A DNA stretch of 38,417 nucleotides, from positions 1 to 38,417 of the forward strand of contig JAWQRO010000469.1 of the NCBI GenBank assembly GCA_033557835.1. The letters are read 5' to 3'. This document shows, piece by piece, positions 11,621-23,400 of this stretch. The number at the start of each line of letters is the position of its first letter. Position 1 is the stretch's first letter. The position numbers and the translations under genes are program-made. The notes under the pieces were generated by a model. The model saw only the letters and a list, made by a program, of their open reading frames with translations, had not been told where the DNA came from and did no database searches. Source of the DNA: Helochares maculicollis (taxonomy: Eukaryota; Arthropoda; Insecta; Coleoptera; Hydrophilidae).

Positions 11621-13559
11621 CGCGTATCCTTTCAGGACAGCGGTAATTGTTATTGGGGCAATTATAATTTTTTTACTTCATTCTCATCATTAAGTTATGT
11701 TACGGCCGTTTGAAATAGACGCAGTTTTACAACGTAACGGTAAATCTTTCAATTCTTTTACGTTATGACATTTTTATAACCGAAACATTAACCAAGCGTT
11801 GATATCGCAACGACTGATCTCATTCTGCTCGTTTCCTACCTAACAACCAATCAACTAACATTAAATTTGTTTCTATGCATTAAATGAATGTGAAATATAT
11901 TTTGATGGAGTTGGGATTTGAAGTAGAGCCCTTAAATTATGTGCAACTTTAAGTATATTTACGGAACTTGCAATGGCCTGCAAGTAGATTTACGCGATTT
12001 AGACAGAAATATATTTTCTATTATGCGAATAGAAATTTGAGAAGCTCAAAGTTTTTTCTAGAGTTCTTTGCTTGCAAAGAACGAAAGTGATTAGTTTTAT
12101 AAATAGACGATGTTTAAACACCGTGCTCTCTTTAGGTTAGGAGGTTTGTGGCCCCAAGCAAGTCTGCTGTAGGTCTTTGAACGAAAGACGTGCCTTTTGG
12201 CGAAAATAGCTGCGCATTGCAGAGGAAGTAAAAATGAGTATGGTATTTTTTAAGGAAGCCGCTCGCACTCTTTGACTTATGGTATACCTACTCGAGTAAC
12301 AGTACCTGTTGTGTACTTATATGGGCAATTCGAACGAGGTGCAGTTAGTTATAAAATATGGCCTGAGGGACTCAGACTATAAACCAATATAGCTGCGGTT
12401 CTATATTAGTTTCGTAACTGATGGCAAAACTTATATGCGTAAAGTGTATTGGGAATATATGAAGATCTTCGACCTTGTTTTTAAGTAGATACCTCCGGGA
12501 ATCCTACAGAGTTCGCTAAAGATTCACACATCTGGAAGCAGCTAATTTGTCGTCAGCGTTGCAAAAAAGCTGGATTCATTAAAAACAAGTAAACATAGTA
12601 AATATAGTACTATTGCTATTTTTAGCTTTAATTTAGACATAATTGAAATAATTAATGTTTTTAGTGCTTCTGATTCGGCAACCATAATAATTAAATGAGT
12701 TAGGGATATAACGGTGTGGGCAACAGGCAGCTTCAAATGTACCATACTTCATCAAATGACTTTTAATTACCGCCGACCGGAGTTTGCGTCTTTTTTAATT
12801 GTATTACTTCTGATACAAATTAAAAAGCGACAGCCGCAATCAATTTCTCTTGGCCGGGCTGGTTATTAGTGGCAATATTTTTAAAATCATGTGAAAATTG
12901 CTTCCATTAAAGCGTGGTAAAACTTGTCTTCCTTTATTATCCAACATTTTATTATAATATCATATTTATAAACATCAACGCAATTATCTCAATATTGAAA
13001 TGATATTTGATGCGTTCCGTTTGAGTAATGCTATTATTTTCGTCGTTTCAAAATGCATTCTTCAAGAAATTGTTTAAATATTGCCGAATCAATTTTCTTG
13101 GAACATGAGTACAGGTTCGCTTCTTCGCTAGATCGATTTTAGCAGATTTCAGGAGAACTTATATAAACAAAGTCAGTCCAAAACATGATCCAATTTTTGA
13201 GTTTCATAGCTTTATTTATAACATTTTTATGGAAAAGCGTCTACACTAGATAAACTAAACGGCAAAAAGTTGAAAACCATGAGCAGATGTTAATATCTGC
13301 AAAAGAGGCAGTAAATAAAGGCCACCCACGGAAAAATACATCATGTTGAGCAAAGGCCATACGAGATTATAAGAAGCATAACAATCACTAGTAGCGCTAA
13401 GAAGTATCGACCAAGAACATAAACATGGAACTGACATGAAACAAAAATATAGAAAAAATATGAATATAGAAAACTGAAAATGCAGTGAAAATGGAAAAGC
13501 ACACAAACCTCGTACTTCACATACATCACATAAGAAAAAATATTGAAAAAGCGAAAGAG
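11621..13559. other. No gene recognised; one imperfect hairpin
   Basis: AT-rich. An imperfect inverted repeat occurs at 12785-12804 against 12813-12832 (GTCTTTTTTAATTGTAT facing ATACAAATTAAAAAGCGAC, 8-nt loop), flanked by GC-richer edges. Nothing else can be supported. Confidence 0.5.
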
Positions 13560-14770
13560 AGTACAAAGAACTAGGAGCTCGAAACATAAACATATTGGCA
13601 GGAAAATATGTAGAAATAGTAGAAAAAGTTGATAGCAATAAATTGCAAATACTGGGTGTAAGCGAAACAAAGGACAAAAGGGATAATGTAGATTATAACT
13701 AACTTTTCACGTTATTCATGAGCAACCGAAATAATATAACACGGTAAGAAGTACTGATTACACTCACAGAAAAAGTATAACAATACTCAGTAAAAAAAAA
13801 TTAAAATAACTCTACATGTAGAAAAAAAAGTATAAACCCAATATAGACCCTGGCAAAAAGAAAATGGTTGGGATTCTATAGGAAGTTCTATACGACGCAA
13901 GAGATGAAACAGGTAAAGCGATAATCATGGGAAGCTGGCACCCTATAGTAAGAATATCATATACAAAAAAGCATAAGAAAAGACACTAACAGATAAATAG
14001 CTTAAATAGAAAAAAATGCAAAACAACTTTTAATAAGAATGGTATTCAACTGATAGATTTTTATAATAGAAATCGTTTAACAATAGTTAGAATATGGGAA
14101 AGCAATACAACTTAGTATTACCAGAAAGGACTACTAAAAACTTGATGGATTGTTTGTATTCGCCCAAGAATTTACACGAACACTAAAACAAATCGAAATA
14201 AGGAAGGAATCAGACGTAGGTATTAGCAACGGCCATATACCTGGCAAAGACGATCAAGACAAATAAAAATAAGGGAAGTACAAGTGCAATAAAAACTGTT
14301 GGAAGAACAACAGACAATTTTAGACAAGAATCAAAGGAATTCAAAGGGGGCAAGAGGAAAGAAGTAGAGAGATAATATGGATGTTCCTAGAAGGTTGGTT
14401 AAAGTCATAAATTGGGCGAATTTGCAAGTGAAAGCAACAATACAAACTGATGGTAAAGTGTCTGAAAATTTTTAAATGAGCAAAGGAACCAGCAAGCAAA
14501 CTACCGATTTAGCAAATAAAGGAAAAGAACTCCCAAAAGTATATCATGCACTCAATTAGCACTGGCAAAAAAGTAATACAAAAAGAAGCAAAGATTGAGA
14601 ATATTAACAGTACCGATGAGAATGGGACTAAGCAGATTGTCAAAGAAAATAATGGATATAGGAGGACAGAGAAAAAGACAGATAGGAAGACTTAGGAGTG
14701 GGTGGCTAGACTAGATTACAGATTACAAGAAGGGAATAGGACAGAGCAAACACGATGAGTTAAAAAATAA
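13560..14770 (+). mobile_element. Decayed non-LTR retrotransposon (LINE) remnant
   Basis: Plus-strand fragments in shifting frames follow LINE order. First comes apurinic endonuclease text: VEKVDSNKLQILGVSETKDK at about 13620-13680, GKAIIMGSW at about 13912 (the GDFN-like motif), and NGIQLIDFYNRNRLTIV at about 14040. Next, reverse-transcriptase-like text VPRRLVKVINWANLQVKATI followed by QTDGKVSENF at about 14380-14475. The C-terminal basic motif GGQRKRQIGRLRSGWLD lies at about 14660-14715. Many stops, shifts and a large internal loss are evident. Ends and clade are not resolvable by eye; long minus-strand frames at 13255-13677 are shadows. Confidence 0.6.
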
Positions 14771-17319
14771 ACATACTTTACGAAATAATTGTTATAATTA
14801 AATGTTTTGATTAAAGGTTACTTTTCAAACAATAACTTAAAAAAATCAAGGAAAAATCTTCCTGGAGGTGAAAATTCGGTAATCATAAAACGAATGATTT
14901 TTAGATTAGAACTACAGACCTCAAAGTTTAGATAATCTAATTATATATAGCTGCACACGTTTGAAGATTTTACTTAGCTATCCGTCAATCCATCCTGCGA
15001 CCTCAGTTGAAATATGCAAATTGACAGGAATTTAAAAACGGTCATATTACAGTTCAAAAATATATTTAGAAAACAGATTCTAATAACCTAATGTTTTTTA
15101 ATTGCATAACCGCACTTCAAATAACAATAAATATATCTACTCAATATCGCAACTTTTTGAGGAATTGCATTCCAAAGTTATTTTAATAAAGAATTGGGTT
15201 CCATCGGCGGATATTACATTTTTCAACACTAGATTTTCCTTTTAGTAGGATGTTTGTGAGCAAACCATTTTATGATCTCTAGAGTCTAAAGCAAACATTT
15301 TTACCACATTCACATCCACCGGGAGACGACGCGCGACGGCTTGTCGCTGTTTGCAAACATTATTTGCTAGGTTAGAGATAAAGTTCAAATAGATTTTGCA
15401 TAAAAGATTTTCTCGTTCGGTTCTCTGCCTTAATAATTTAACAAAAAGGCTGCAACCTTTTTGATTGCTGCTTCGATTCCGTAATAAAATTAATTCGTTT
15501 AAATAATGCATTCTTAAAACATCCAACAAGTCGTACTGAATAACGCATCGTTACTTGATAATCAATATTTCGCTTGGAATTATTTATGGGTCGTGATAAA
15601 TATGTAAGTAATGTAAAAGTAATAAATTTAGATTGTGTGTGTTATGAGAGAAGCCAGATGTTCGGCGGTTGATGGTAGCAAATTTTACAATAAGATGTTT
15701 TTATTTAAGCCAATAATTGTTCTTGCAAAATTTCTTGTTTGCCCTGAATATTGTTTACTGGGAATGTTTACCTTAAACTTTATTTACTTTTAATTTTATG
15801 TATCTTTAATGCTATTTACTTTGAATTTTATCTGTCTGAACTCATTGTTTGCTCGGTTTGGATTGTTTAGTTTAGGATGTTTTTTATTGACTTTAAATTT
15901 TTTCTGTTTTGCAAGTTCACTTTATGCCATTCTATCAATTATATATTAATTATACCACCTGCCACATTATACCATTTACTCTATAAGTAAATTTTAGTTG
16001 TTACTCTACAAAAATTGTTTGCTAATTGTATCGATGAACCTTCGTTTTATTTACAAAATTCCCACTGTTTGTGTAACTAAGTTGCATGAAGTGAATTTTA
16101 TCGTTTAAAGAGAAATTTCATTGTTTATTATCATGATTATTATGAATTATTTTCATTACACAATACATACGCAGCATTACTCACAAGTTGTGTATGCAAT
16201 GAGCGAATGGGTCAAGGCTGACATTCCCGTCTCTGCTTTTTATAATATTAGGCATTTTAATGCGGTAAATTGGCTGAAATACGCCGACAGTAGGAGCTGA
16301 AGGCAGGCTTCTTATTAAAACCATATTTCATGAAAACTCTCAAGTACGTTCAGAAGGAGGCTCAGAGCGTAGCCGAAACAACGGCGCCAAGAAAGCGCGA
16401 TTTTGATTATTGACGTTAACATTAATCATCTTAGAGAATATAAATAATACAGTATTCAATGTATATTTATTATTTTGGGCAGTGAAAAATATTTTCTTGT
16501 GTGTCAACGTCGACACACAAACATCTCGCAGCATGAGAAGGAGTCGCATCGAAATAAATCTTTGATTAAAAACTCCTCAAAAACTACTTACGATTCCATT
16601 TCTTTGGCCTTACTAAAAATTCAAAAACACTGCAAAGAAAATACACGTGAAAAAGTGTTTCATTTTGAGAAATCATGATTTGTTCTTAGTTTAAACCAGT
16701 TTACTCGATCGTTTCTAGCGCGGCGTGTGGTCCAATAATCCAAGAATGAGTTAAGAACTTATATAATAGATACACATTTCTTCACATAAAATTTGTTATA
16801 GCTTGCCACCCATTTGGTTGGTAATCACCCAAGAATGCTACATTTGTAGCAAAATAATGGTCTAACTCATAAGAATTTCCAGTAAATGCATATATTAAAA
16901 TAAAAATTAATGTTGTAGCTGTTCAGATATAGGCATGTTTTCCAACATTAAAATGTAGAAATGTGCGTGATCCCCTAGAGATCGCGGATTAAGATAAACG
17001 AAACACTTTTTTCCCTCCTTAATAGCTGTTTTATAAATAAATCAAAATCAATCATGTATAATTAACCAAATAAAAAAATTCATACTGGACATACTGAAAA
17101 GGTTTTCGTATACAAAAATAATTTAAATGCTAGGGGTTGAATAAACTCTTGTTTTTAAAGCAAGGTTTTTTAATATCATTCATTATTTTTTGCAAAAATA
17201 CTTGGTTGAGATTTCATCATATTAATTAAATTTACCGAATAAATTTGTGTATCGCGTACATCAATGTGTTCTTTGAAATTTTTGCGTTTTTAAAATTACA
17301 TGAAAACTTTTTATTGCAG
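14771..17319. other. Flank or 5' intron before the first ankyrin exon seen
   Basis: AT-rich DNA ending in the acceptor at 17318-17319. Small frames at 15242-15529, 16340-16549 and 16475-16678 have no recognisable content. I searched for an initiator exon ending in phase 0 and found none that fits an ankyrin N-terminus. Confidence 0.5.
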
Positions 17320-17427
17320 ACAGACCCCAATACGGCATTTCTACGGGCAGCCCGAGGCGGCCAATTGGATAAAATAAAGGAATATTTGGATTCTGGCACA
17401 GTTAGGGATATAAATACCTCGAATGCT
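17320..17427 (+). CDS. Ank2: Ankyrin exon: ANK repeat 1
   Basis: This is the first recognisable exon, 36 codons, phase 0 at both ends. The acceptor is ATTGCAG and the donor is GCT|GTAAGT. It encodes TDPNTAFLRAARGGQLDKIK and the following helix up to INTSNA, the usual start of the ankyrin solenoid. An ATG-initiated frame runs into it from 17245, but the residues before TDPNT are intron-like (Phe/Leu/Ile-rich, containing the polypyrimidine tract), so I placed the exon start at 17320. The real initiator exon must lie further upstream and was not found. Confidence 0.93.
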
Positions 17428-20400
17428 GTAAGTTAAGATTGCTTTTCATTATTTTTATAGTAATATAACTTGTTTAATGTTTAAATTACTTCTCAATTTT
17501 TTAACTTGCTAGCCAATTTAGTCTACTTTATTACTTAGACGAATAATTTATAGTTCATAGAAATGTTATACATTATTTAATTGGAGTGTTTTTTGTGCGA
17601 TTTTAGAATGGTTTGAATGCCCTCCACCTCGCTGCCAAAGATGGACACGTGGAAGTGGTACAAGAACTATTGAAACGTGGGGCTATAGTGGATGCCGCAA
17701 CTAAAAAAGGGAACACTGCATTACACATAGCTTCTCTTGGTGAGTACCCATATTCTTGGCGAAAGTCAAGACTCTACATTAATATTCATGAGATGTTCGT
17801 GACACCGGATCAAATCAATTATTATTAATTTATAAAACGAACGTCAAGTGCATGCATTTTATAAATTACTTCATTGGTTTTTTCTGAGCGAAATTACATA
17901 ACCGGGTTAAGTTCAATAGTCATTTAATAGCTAGTTCGAAAGAAGTCCCCATCGCAATGTGCAATTAACCAGTTAGCGCACAGATACCGATTTCTTGCAG
18001 ATATTTATTGCATGCGCCCATTATGTAAATATTTACGTACATTTAATGCTACAATAATAGAACTATACCTGAGCGCATCAGACAACACAATATTCCTATC
18101 ATAATTGTGGTATGTATTCTCAGAATGCATGTACATAAAATATAGAACGTCATGTGGTGTCGTGGAGTGTCTAATGTTAATAACAAGGACATCAGCGTCA
18201 GTGTTATTTTTAGTCGACTCTCTATTTACATATATTTACAATAATTAGTGGCTGCTTTAAAAGTTCAACACAAACTTCTCATTATTTAAATTGCACTAAA
18301 GTTACATTTTTGAACATATGAAAGACTGAAAAATATATATTCCATAAACTGACTACATTAAGATTAATTAATATGTTAAGCATATTTGGTTTTCACTTTC
18401 TTCGTCCATTTTTATTATCTAGGGTACCAAATATGCTTAGTTCTCACAGGAACTTTGGGAGTCTCCTACTAGTGAATTTGGGTGGACTGTCTAAGGTGTC
18501 AGACTTCATATACTTGCTAATTTTAATTTAGTATTCTGAAAATACTCATTGTCGATGGACTCTACTTTTGATATCAATTTGAAGCTAAAGCTCATTTTCC
18601 TTTATCTAGTAAAATTTCCAAATTGTTAAAATCTCCTCTGGGGTATTAAAACAAAAGTATTAACAAATTACTGCACAGCAATTTTTAACTTTTTTTTTAA
18701 CAGAAATTATATCGAAAGCCATAGAAACAGATAAAAAACAAAACCAATCTAAAGGGTCTAGAAAGAAATTGAAAAGTACAGATAATTAATGAATGACGGT
18801 AGTTCGTTAATGGAAGAAATCAATTTTTCTGTGTTAATGAGACCTTCAGTAAAATACTTTGAAAACATAAAATATGTAACTACTATAGGAGTTACTTAGA
18901 ATCCTTAGAATTTAGAGCAAAAATGTATTATTTTCATGTTATTTTCTCATTGACGGAGATCAAAAGCCCAATTTAAGAAAATAAATTCAATCATTCTCGA
19001 CGCAGAATTTTCAAAGTCTCTCACGGGTAAAAATAAGCATAAACTTGTTAAAAACTAATGGTCTTTTCTGCTATATTCCTCATTATAGTAAATATAATAA
19101 ATATTATATAAGGTGATTTATTAAATGTGAACAACTCGTGTCCAATAAAAATTATTGTCACATAAACATTATGAATAATAAAAATTTTGTGTAAAAACAT
19201 ATGATGTATGTTCTTAAGGAATTGCATATCTATTAAATGTTGCAAAACTTTTATACGAGAAAATCTCGATTTATAATAATTACCACCATCATTACTTTTA
19301 AATTAAAAATATTGTAATGCAGTTAGAGAGAAATTCATGAAGATGTCTCACAAGTCCAATAAAAAATAAGTTGTAAAACTAATTTGCTAGTTAAATAACA
19401 AATATATAAAATTTTATCGTCATTATTTATTAAATCTTGCCTAACTATAGCATTTCATCAAGTAGCAAAATAAAATTAATTAGTATATAAACTTAGTATT
19501 TACAAAAATGACAAGTAAATTTTAGAAAAGGCAGGTTTGTATAAATGCTCTACTACTAAGGACTTCAGCCAAATGACTAGAATCCAAAATAATTCTGCTA
19601 TTAAAAATTAAGCTTAACAATTAATATGCATAATCATTTTGATATTAAGAGCTTAATCTAATATTCCAACATCTAGAAAGATTTTATTATTAAAACCATA
19701 AACTAAACAACTAACATTCTCCTTTTATGGCAACTACTTACGTAGGATTCTAGAGTACCATTGAAACAAAAATGACTTTACTCTTGAAGGCCTAAGATAT
19801 TATCATTAAATTTATTCAGTAGATAATTATTTTGTATTGCAATTTAATATGGTAAATAAGTCAAGAAGGTAATAAACCCCCTCAGAACAACGTCAGAACG
19901 GTAGCAAGCAGTATTGCTTGTAGGTACGCTTAAATATGCTTTACAATGAAAAAAGGCTTGTGAGTATAAATCCGCCAGTATGTTTGTCCAAAGAAAGAAA
20001 TGGTCTTTTAAAACTTGAAAATCGAAGCCAATTTTGTTTCAAAAATACCCTTAAACTTTGCTACATTAATCGTCGACATGCTTCAGCATAGGTTTTTAAT
20101 ATCAATATTCAATTATTAAAAGTGTCAAGTTGAGCTTTTAACATTCTAAAATATGTTGTTAATAGATGCTTCAATTAGTGAATGGTATTAATAACGAAAT
20201 ATTTGTGGACGTTAGAACCTTAGAACATCTGGAACCATTTTGGTATTTAAAAAGTATGCTTTTATCATTCAGACACATTTTCTAATTAATAGTTTCCACT
20301 AAACTTCTAACATCAAAAATCGTGGTATTATTAAAAGAGTCAACTAAGGGTCTTCAAACCATCTAACATTCAGAAATATTTGCAGTTTCCACCATTCAGA

Positions 20401-23400
20401 ATCTAAGCTCTTCATATACAGAAACATTCTGTTACTAAGAGTGACATGACCAGCTTATATTATTTCTACTATCAACATCCAACTATTAAAAGCATAAATT
20501 TAAGCTTTTGATGTCCAAAAAATCTGCTATTCATAGGGTATATAGGACTTTATTAAGAAATTACATAAATTCACTAGTATTTTTAATCTACAAATTTATA
20601 TATATGAGAATGTTGAGTGTAGACAATCCAGACTACTTTATATATGCTACACAGCACAAATAAAGTACTCAAGACCATTTTTATAATAAAATCAAATCTG
20701 TAGAGACAGATTTATATAGTTCACTTATTTTAAGTGTAGCATAGTAACGGTGTAGGATGATAATTTATATCTTATGCATTTCAAATATATACAAGATATT
20801 TTATGATTACACTCAATTTTTTCTAATGTAACGTTTTGTTGCAGCGGGCCAAGAAGAGGTGGTACGAATATTAGTCCAACATGGTGCTTCCATTAACGTA
20901 CAGTCACAAAATGGGTTCACACCCCTCTACATGGCTGCGCAAGAGAACCACGATGGCTGTGTCAAATATCTCCTCGCCAAAGGAGGGAACCAAACCTTAG
21001 CCACCGAAGATGGGTTTACGCCTCTCGCTGTTGCCATGCAACAAGGGCACGATAAAGTTGTCGCTGTTTTGCTAGAAAACGATACGAGAGGGAAAGTTAA
21101 ACTACCCGCCTTGCACATCGCTGCCAAAAAAGATGATGTTAAAGCCGCTGCACTATTACTACAAGTAAGAATCATTTTAAAATTATCACTTACATATTTT
21201 CAAAATTACCAGTCTTTTCTTGTGTAAAATAAAAATCCAACTGCTGGTGATGCATAGGACAATCATTTTATGGTACGAAGAAATCGCAATCCTGCAGGAA
21301 TTTGGCAAACTTTTTAAGCTCAACAGAATTAGCACTCAAAATTAATTTAAAACTACTAATAAATCTCATGGGAAAAATTTAAAGTTGATTAAATTGTATA
21401 TATCAAAATTATTTCGATGATGATTCCTACAAGCGAAACTTTTAAAAATACTGCTATTCTTTTTAGAACGAACACAATCCTGACGTAACATCGAAAAGTG
21501 GCTTCACGCCTCTTCACATTGCAGCCCACTATGGCAATGATAAAGTAGCATCTTTACTGTATGACAAAGGAGCAGATGTCAACTACTCTGCAAAACACAA
21601 CATAACACCTCTACATGTAGCAAGTAAATGGGGTAAAATCAACATGGTATCTCTTTTAGTAGCTAAAGGGGCCGATATTCAAGCTAAGACTCGGGATGGA
21701 CTCACTCCACTACATTGTGCTGCACGGTCTGGTCATGACCAAGTTGTGGATATGCTTTTGGAAAATGGGGCACCTATGCACGCTAAAACAAAAGTGAGTA
21801 AACAATGTTTTTATGTTCTTGAATATATATGAAGCACTATAAAAGAAAGCCATTACTTTCATTAAGAAAAAAATGTGATTGGAACAAATCTGTACATTTC
21901 GAGACCTACTGAACTCGATTTAACCATTTGGACATAATGCCCGTGTTGTCAATCTATCCGTTTCTACAATAATTCAAAAACCTATCGAGCTATATTAATA
22001 AAATTTCCAGGCTTATAGGAGGAAAAGCTATGTAGATGATGTGCTCAGTGCTCAATGCAAGCAGAATATTATTCTCAGCAGATGGGTTCATACTCAAAAG
22101 GTAGAAGATATTGAAGCTGAAAGTTTTTATATCTCATTTTGACACACAGGAATTTACAAAACTTTAAAAATGTCGAAAAACTCTTTATCATAATTATTCC
22201 CGCTGCTTGATTTATGGATATTTCCATAGCAAAAATGCACGTATTTCGAGTATTTTGTATCTGCTAGTCAAACCTTGGCTAGCTGAAGCAACACTTGTTT
22301 TAAATTATAATACAATATGCTTGTTTTGCTTTTACCTATTAGAATAAGTGGCAATTGTTTCTACACATTGCAGACTAATTAGTTCCTATTCATCATTTGG
22401 CTTTCAAAGAGTTGTCAGTACAAAATTATGTCCCCAACTACAAACATAGCCCATCAATATGGTAGTTACTGCAGCATTGAATGTGATAAGAAACGATTTA
22501 GTTGCAAGATATGTGAAAACTATTGGCATTTGACTACTGGAAAGTTTGTAAAAGTAATTACATGGTATTTCCGGCATTTTGTTTATCAGGATGTATTTCT
22601 ATTGATAATTATTAATTTTATTAGATCAGTTCAGTTTTGAGTCTCTTGTAACTTTTACGTAAGTGAATTTTGTATCTTATTTCTTTGCCGTAATACCCAC
22701 TTACTGCAAGAAGTGCTAGCAATTTCTAAAACTTTCAATTGTTTGTGTCTACCTCAATTCCCTTGTACTGCTAATTAGAATTTCTATTTAAATATGTTGG
22801 GATCTATATAGCATGTAAATAACTAATATAACTTAACCATTTTTAAATGTATAGTAGAGCAGACTAAACTATTACATTATAATTTACAGTTTTAGTAAAT
22901 TCTTTTTTGTATATGATTTCATTGTTTGTTTTATTAAAAGCTATTGCCTTCTGCTAGAGTTGTGTAGTATGAAAATGATTCCAGTACTTTTAATTATATT
23001 TCAGATTATATGTTAAAAATAGATTCCATTCTTAATTTTTAAAAATAGGAAGCAGGTATGATGTGTATAATTATTACTTATCTATGAAGCATATGATAGA
23101 AGAGAAGAAGAAACATAGTTTAGGAGAGAGCCGATAGAATATTTATATCATTGCAATTTTAAATCAATAGCTCTTTATTAATTTAGTTTAAAACAATATT
23201 CGTAATTAAAGTAGTCAGATGATTATTTAACTGTTTTTGTTCTTACAGAATGGATTGGCACCACTGCATATGGCTGCCCAAGGGGAGCATGTAGACGCAG
23301 CTAGGATTTTACTGTATCATGGAGCTCCAGTAGATGAAGTAACAGTGGACTACTTAACAGCTTTACATGTGGCGGCTCATTGTGGGCATGTTCGAGTGGC

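Noticed and set aside
13255..13677. Two overlapping minus-strand frames of 140 and 109 codons rich in Phe, Leu and Ser
   Set aside because: They overlap each other in different frames and lie opposite A-rich LINE-remnant sequence; low-complexity shadows.
22428..22640. 70-codon frame with a Cys-x3-Cys...Cys-x2-Cys...His pattern in intron 4
   Set aside because: It lies inside an intron, has no usable splice sites in the ankyrin frame, and the rest of the translation is AT-derived hydrophobic text. The cysteine pattern looks like chance.
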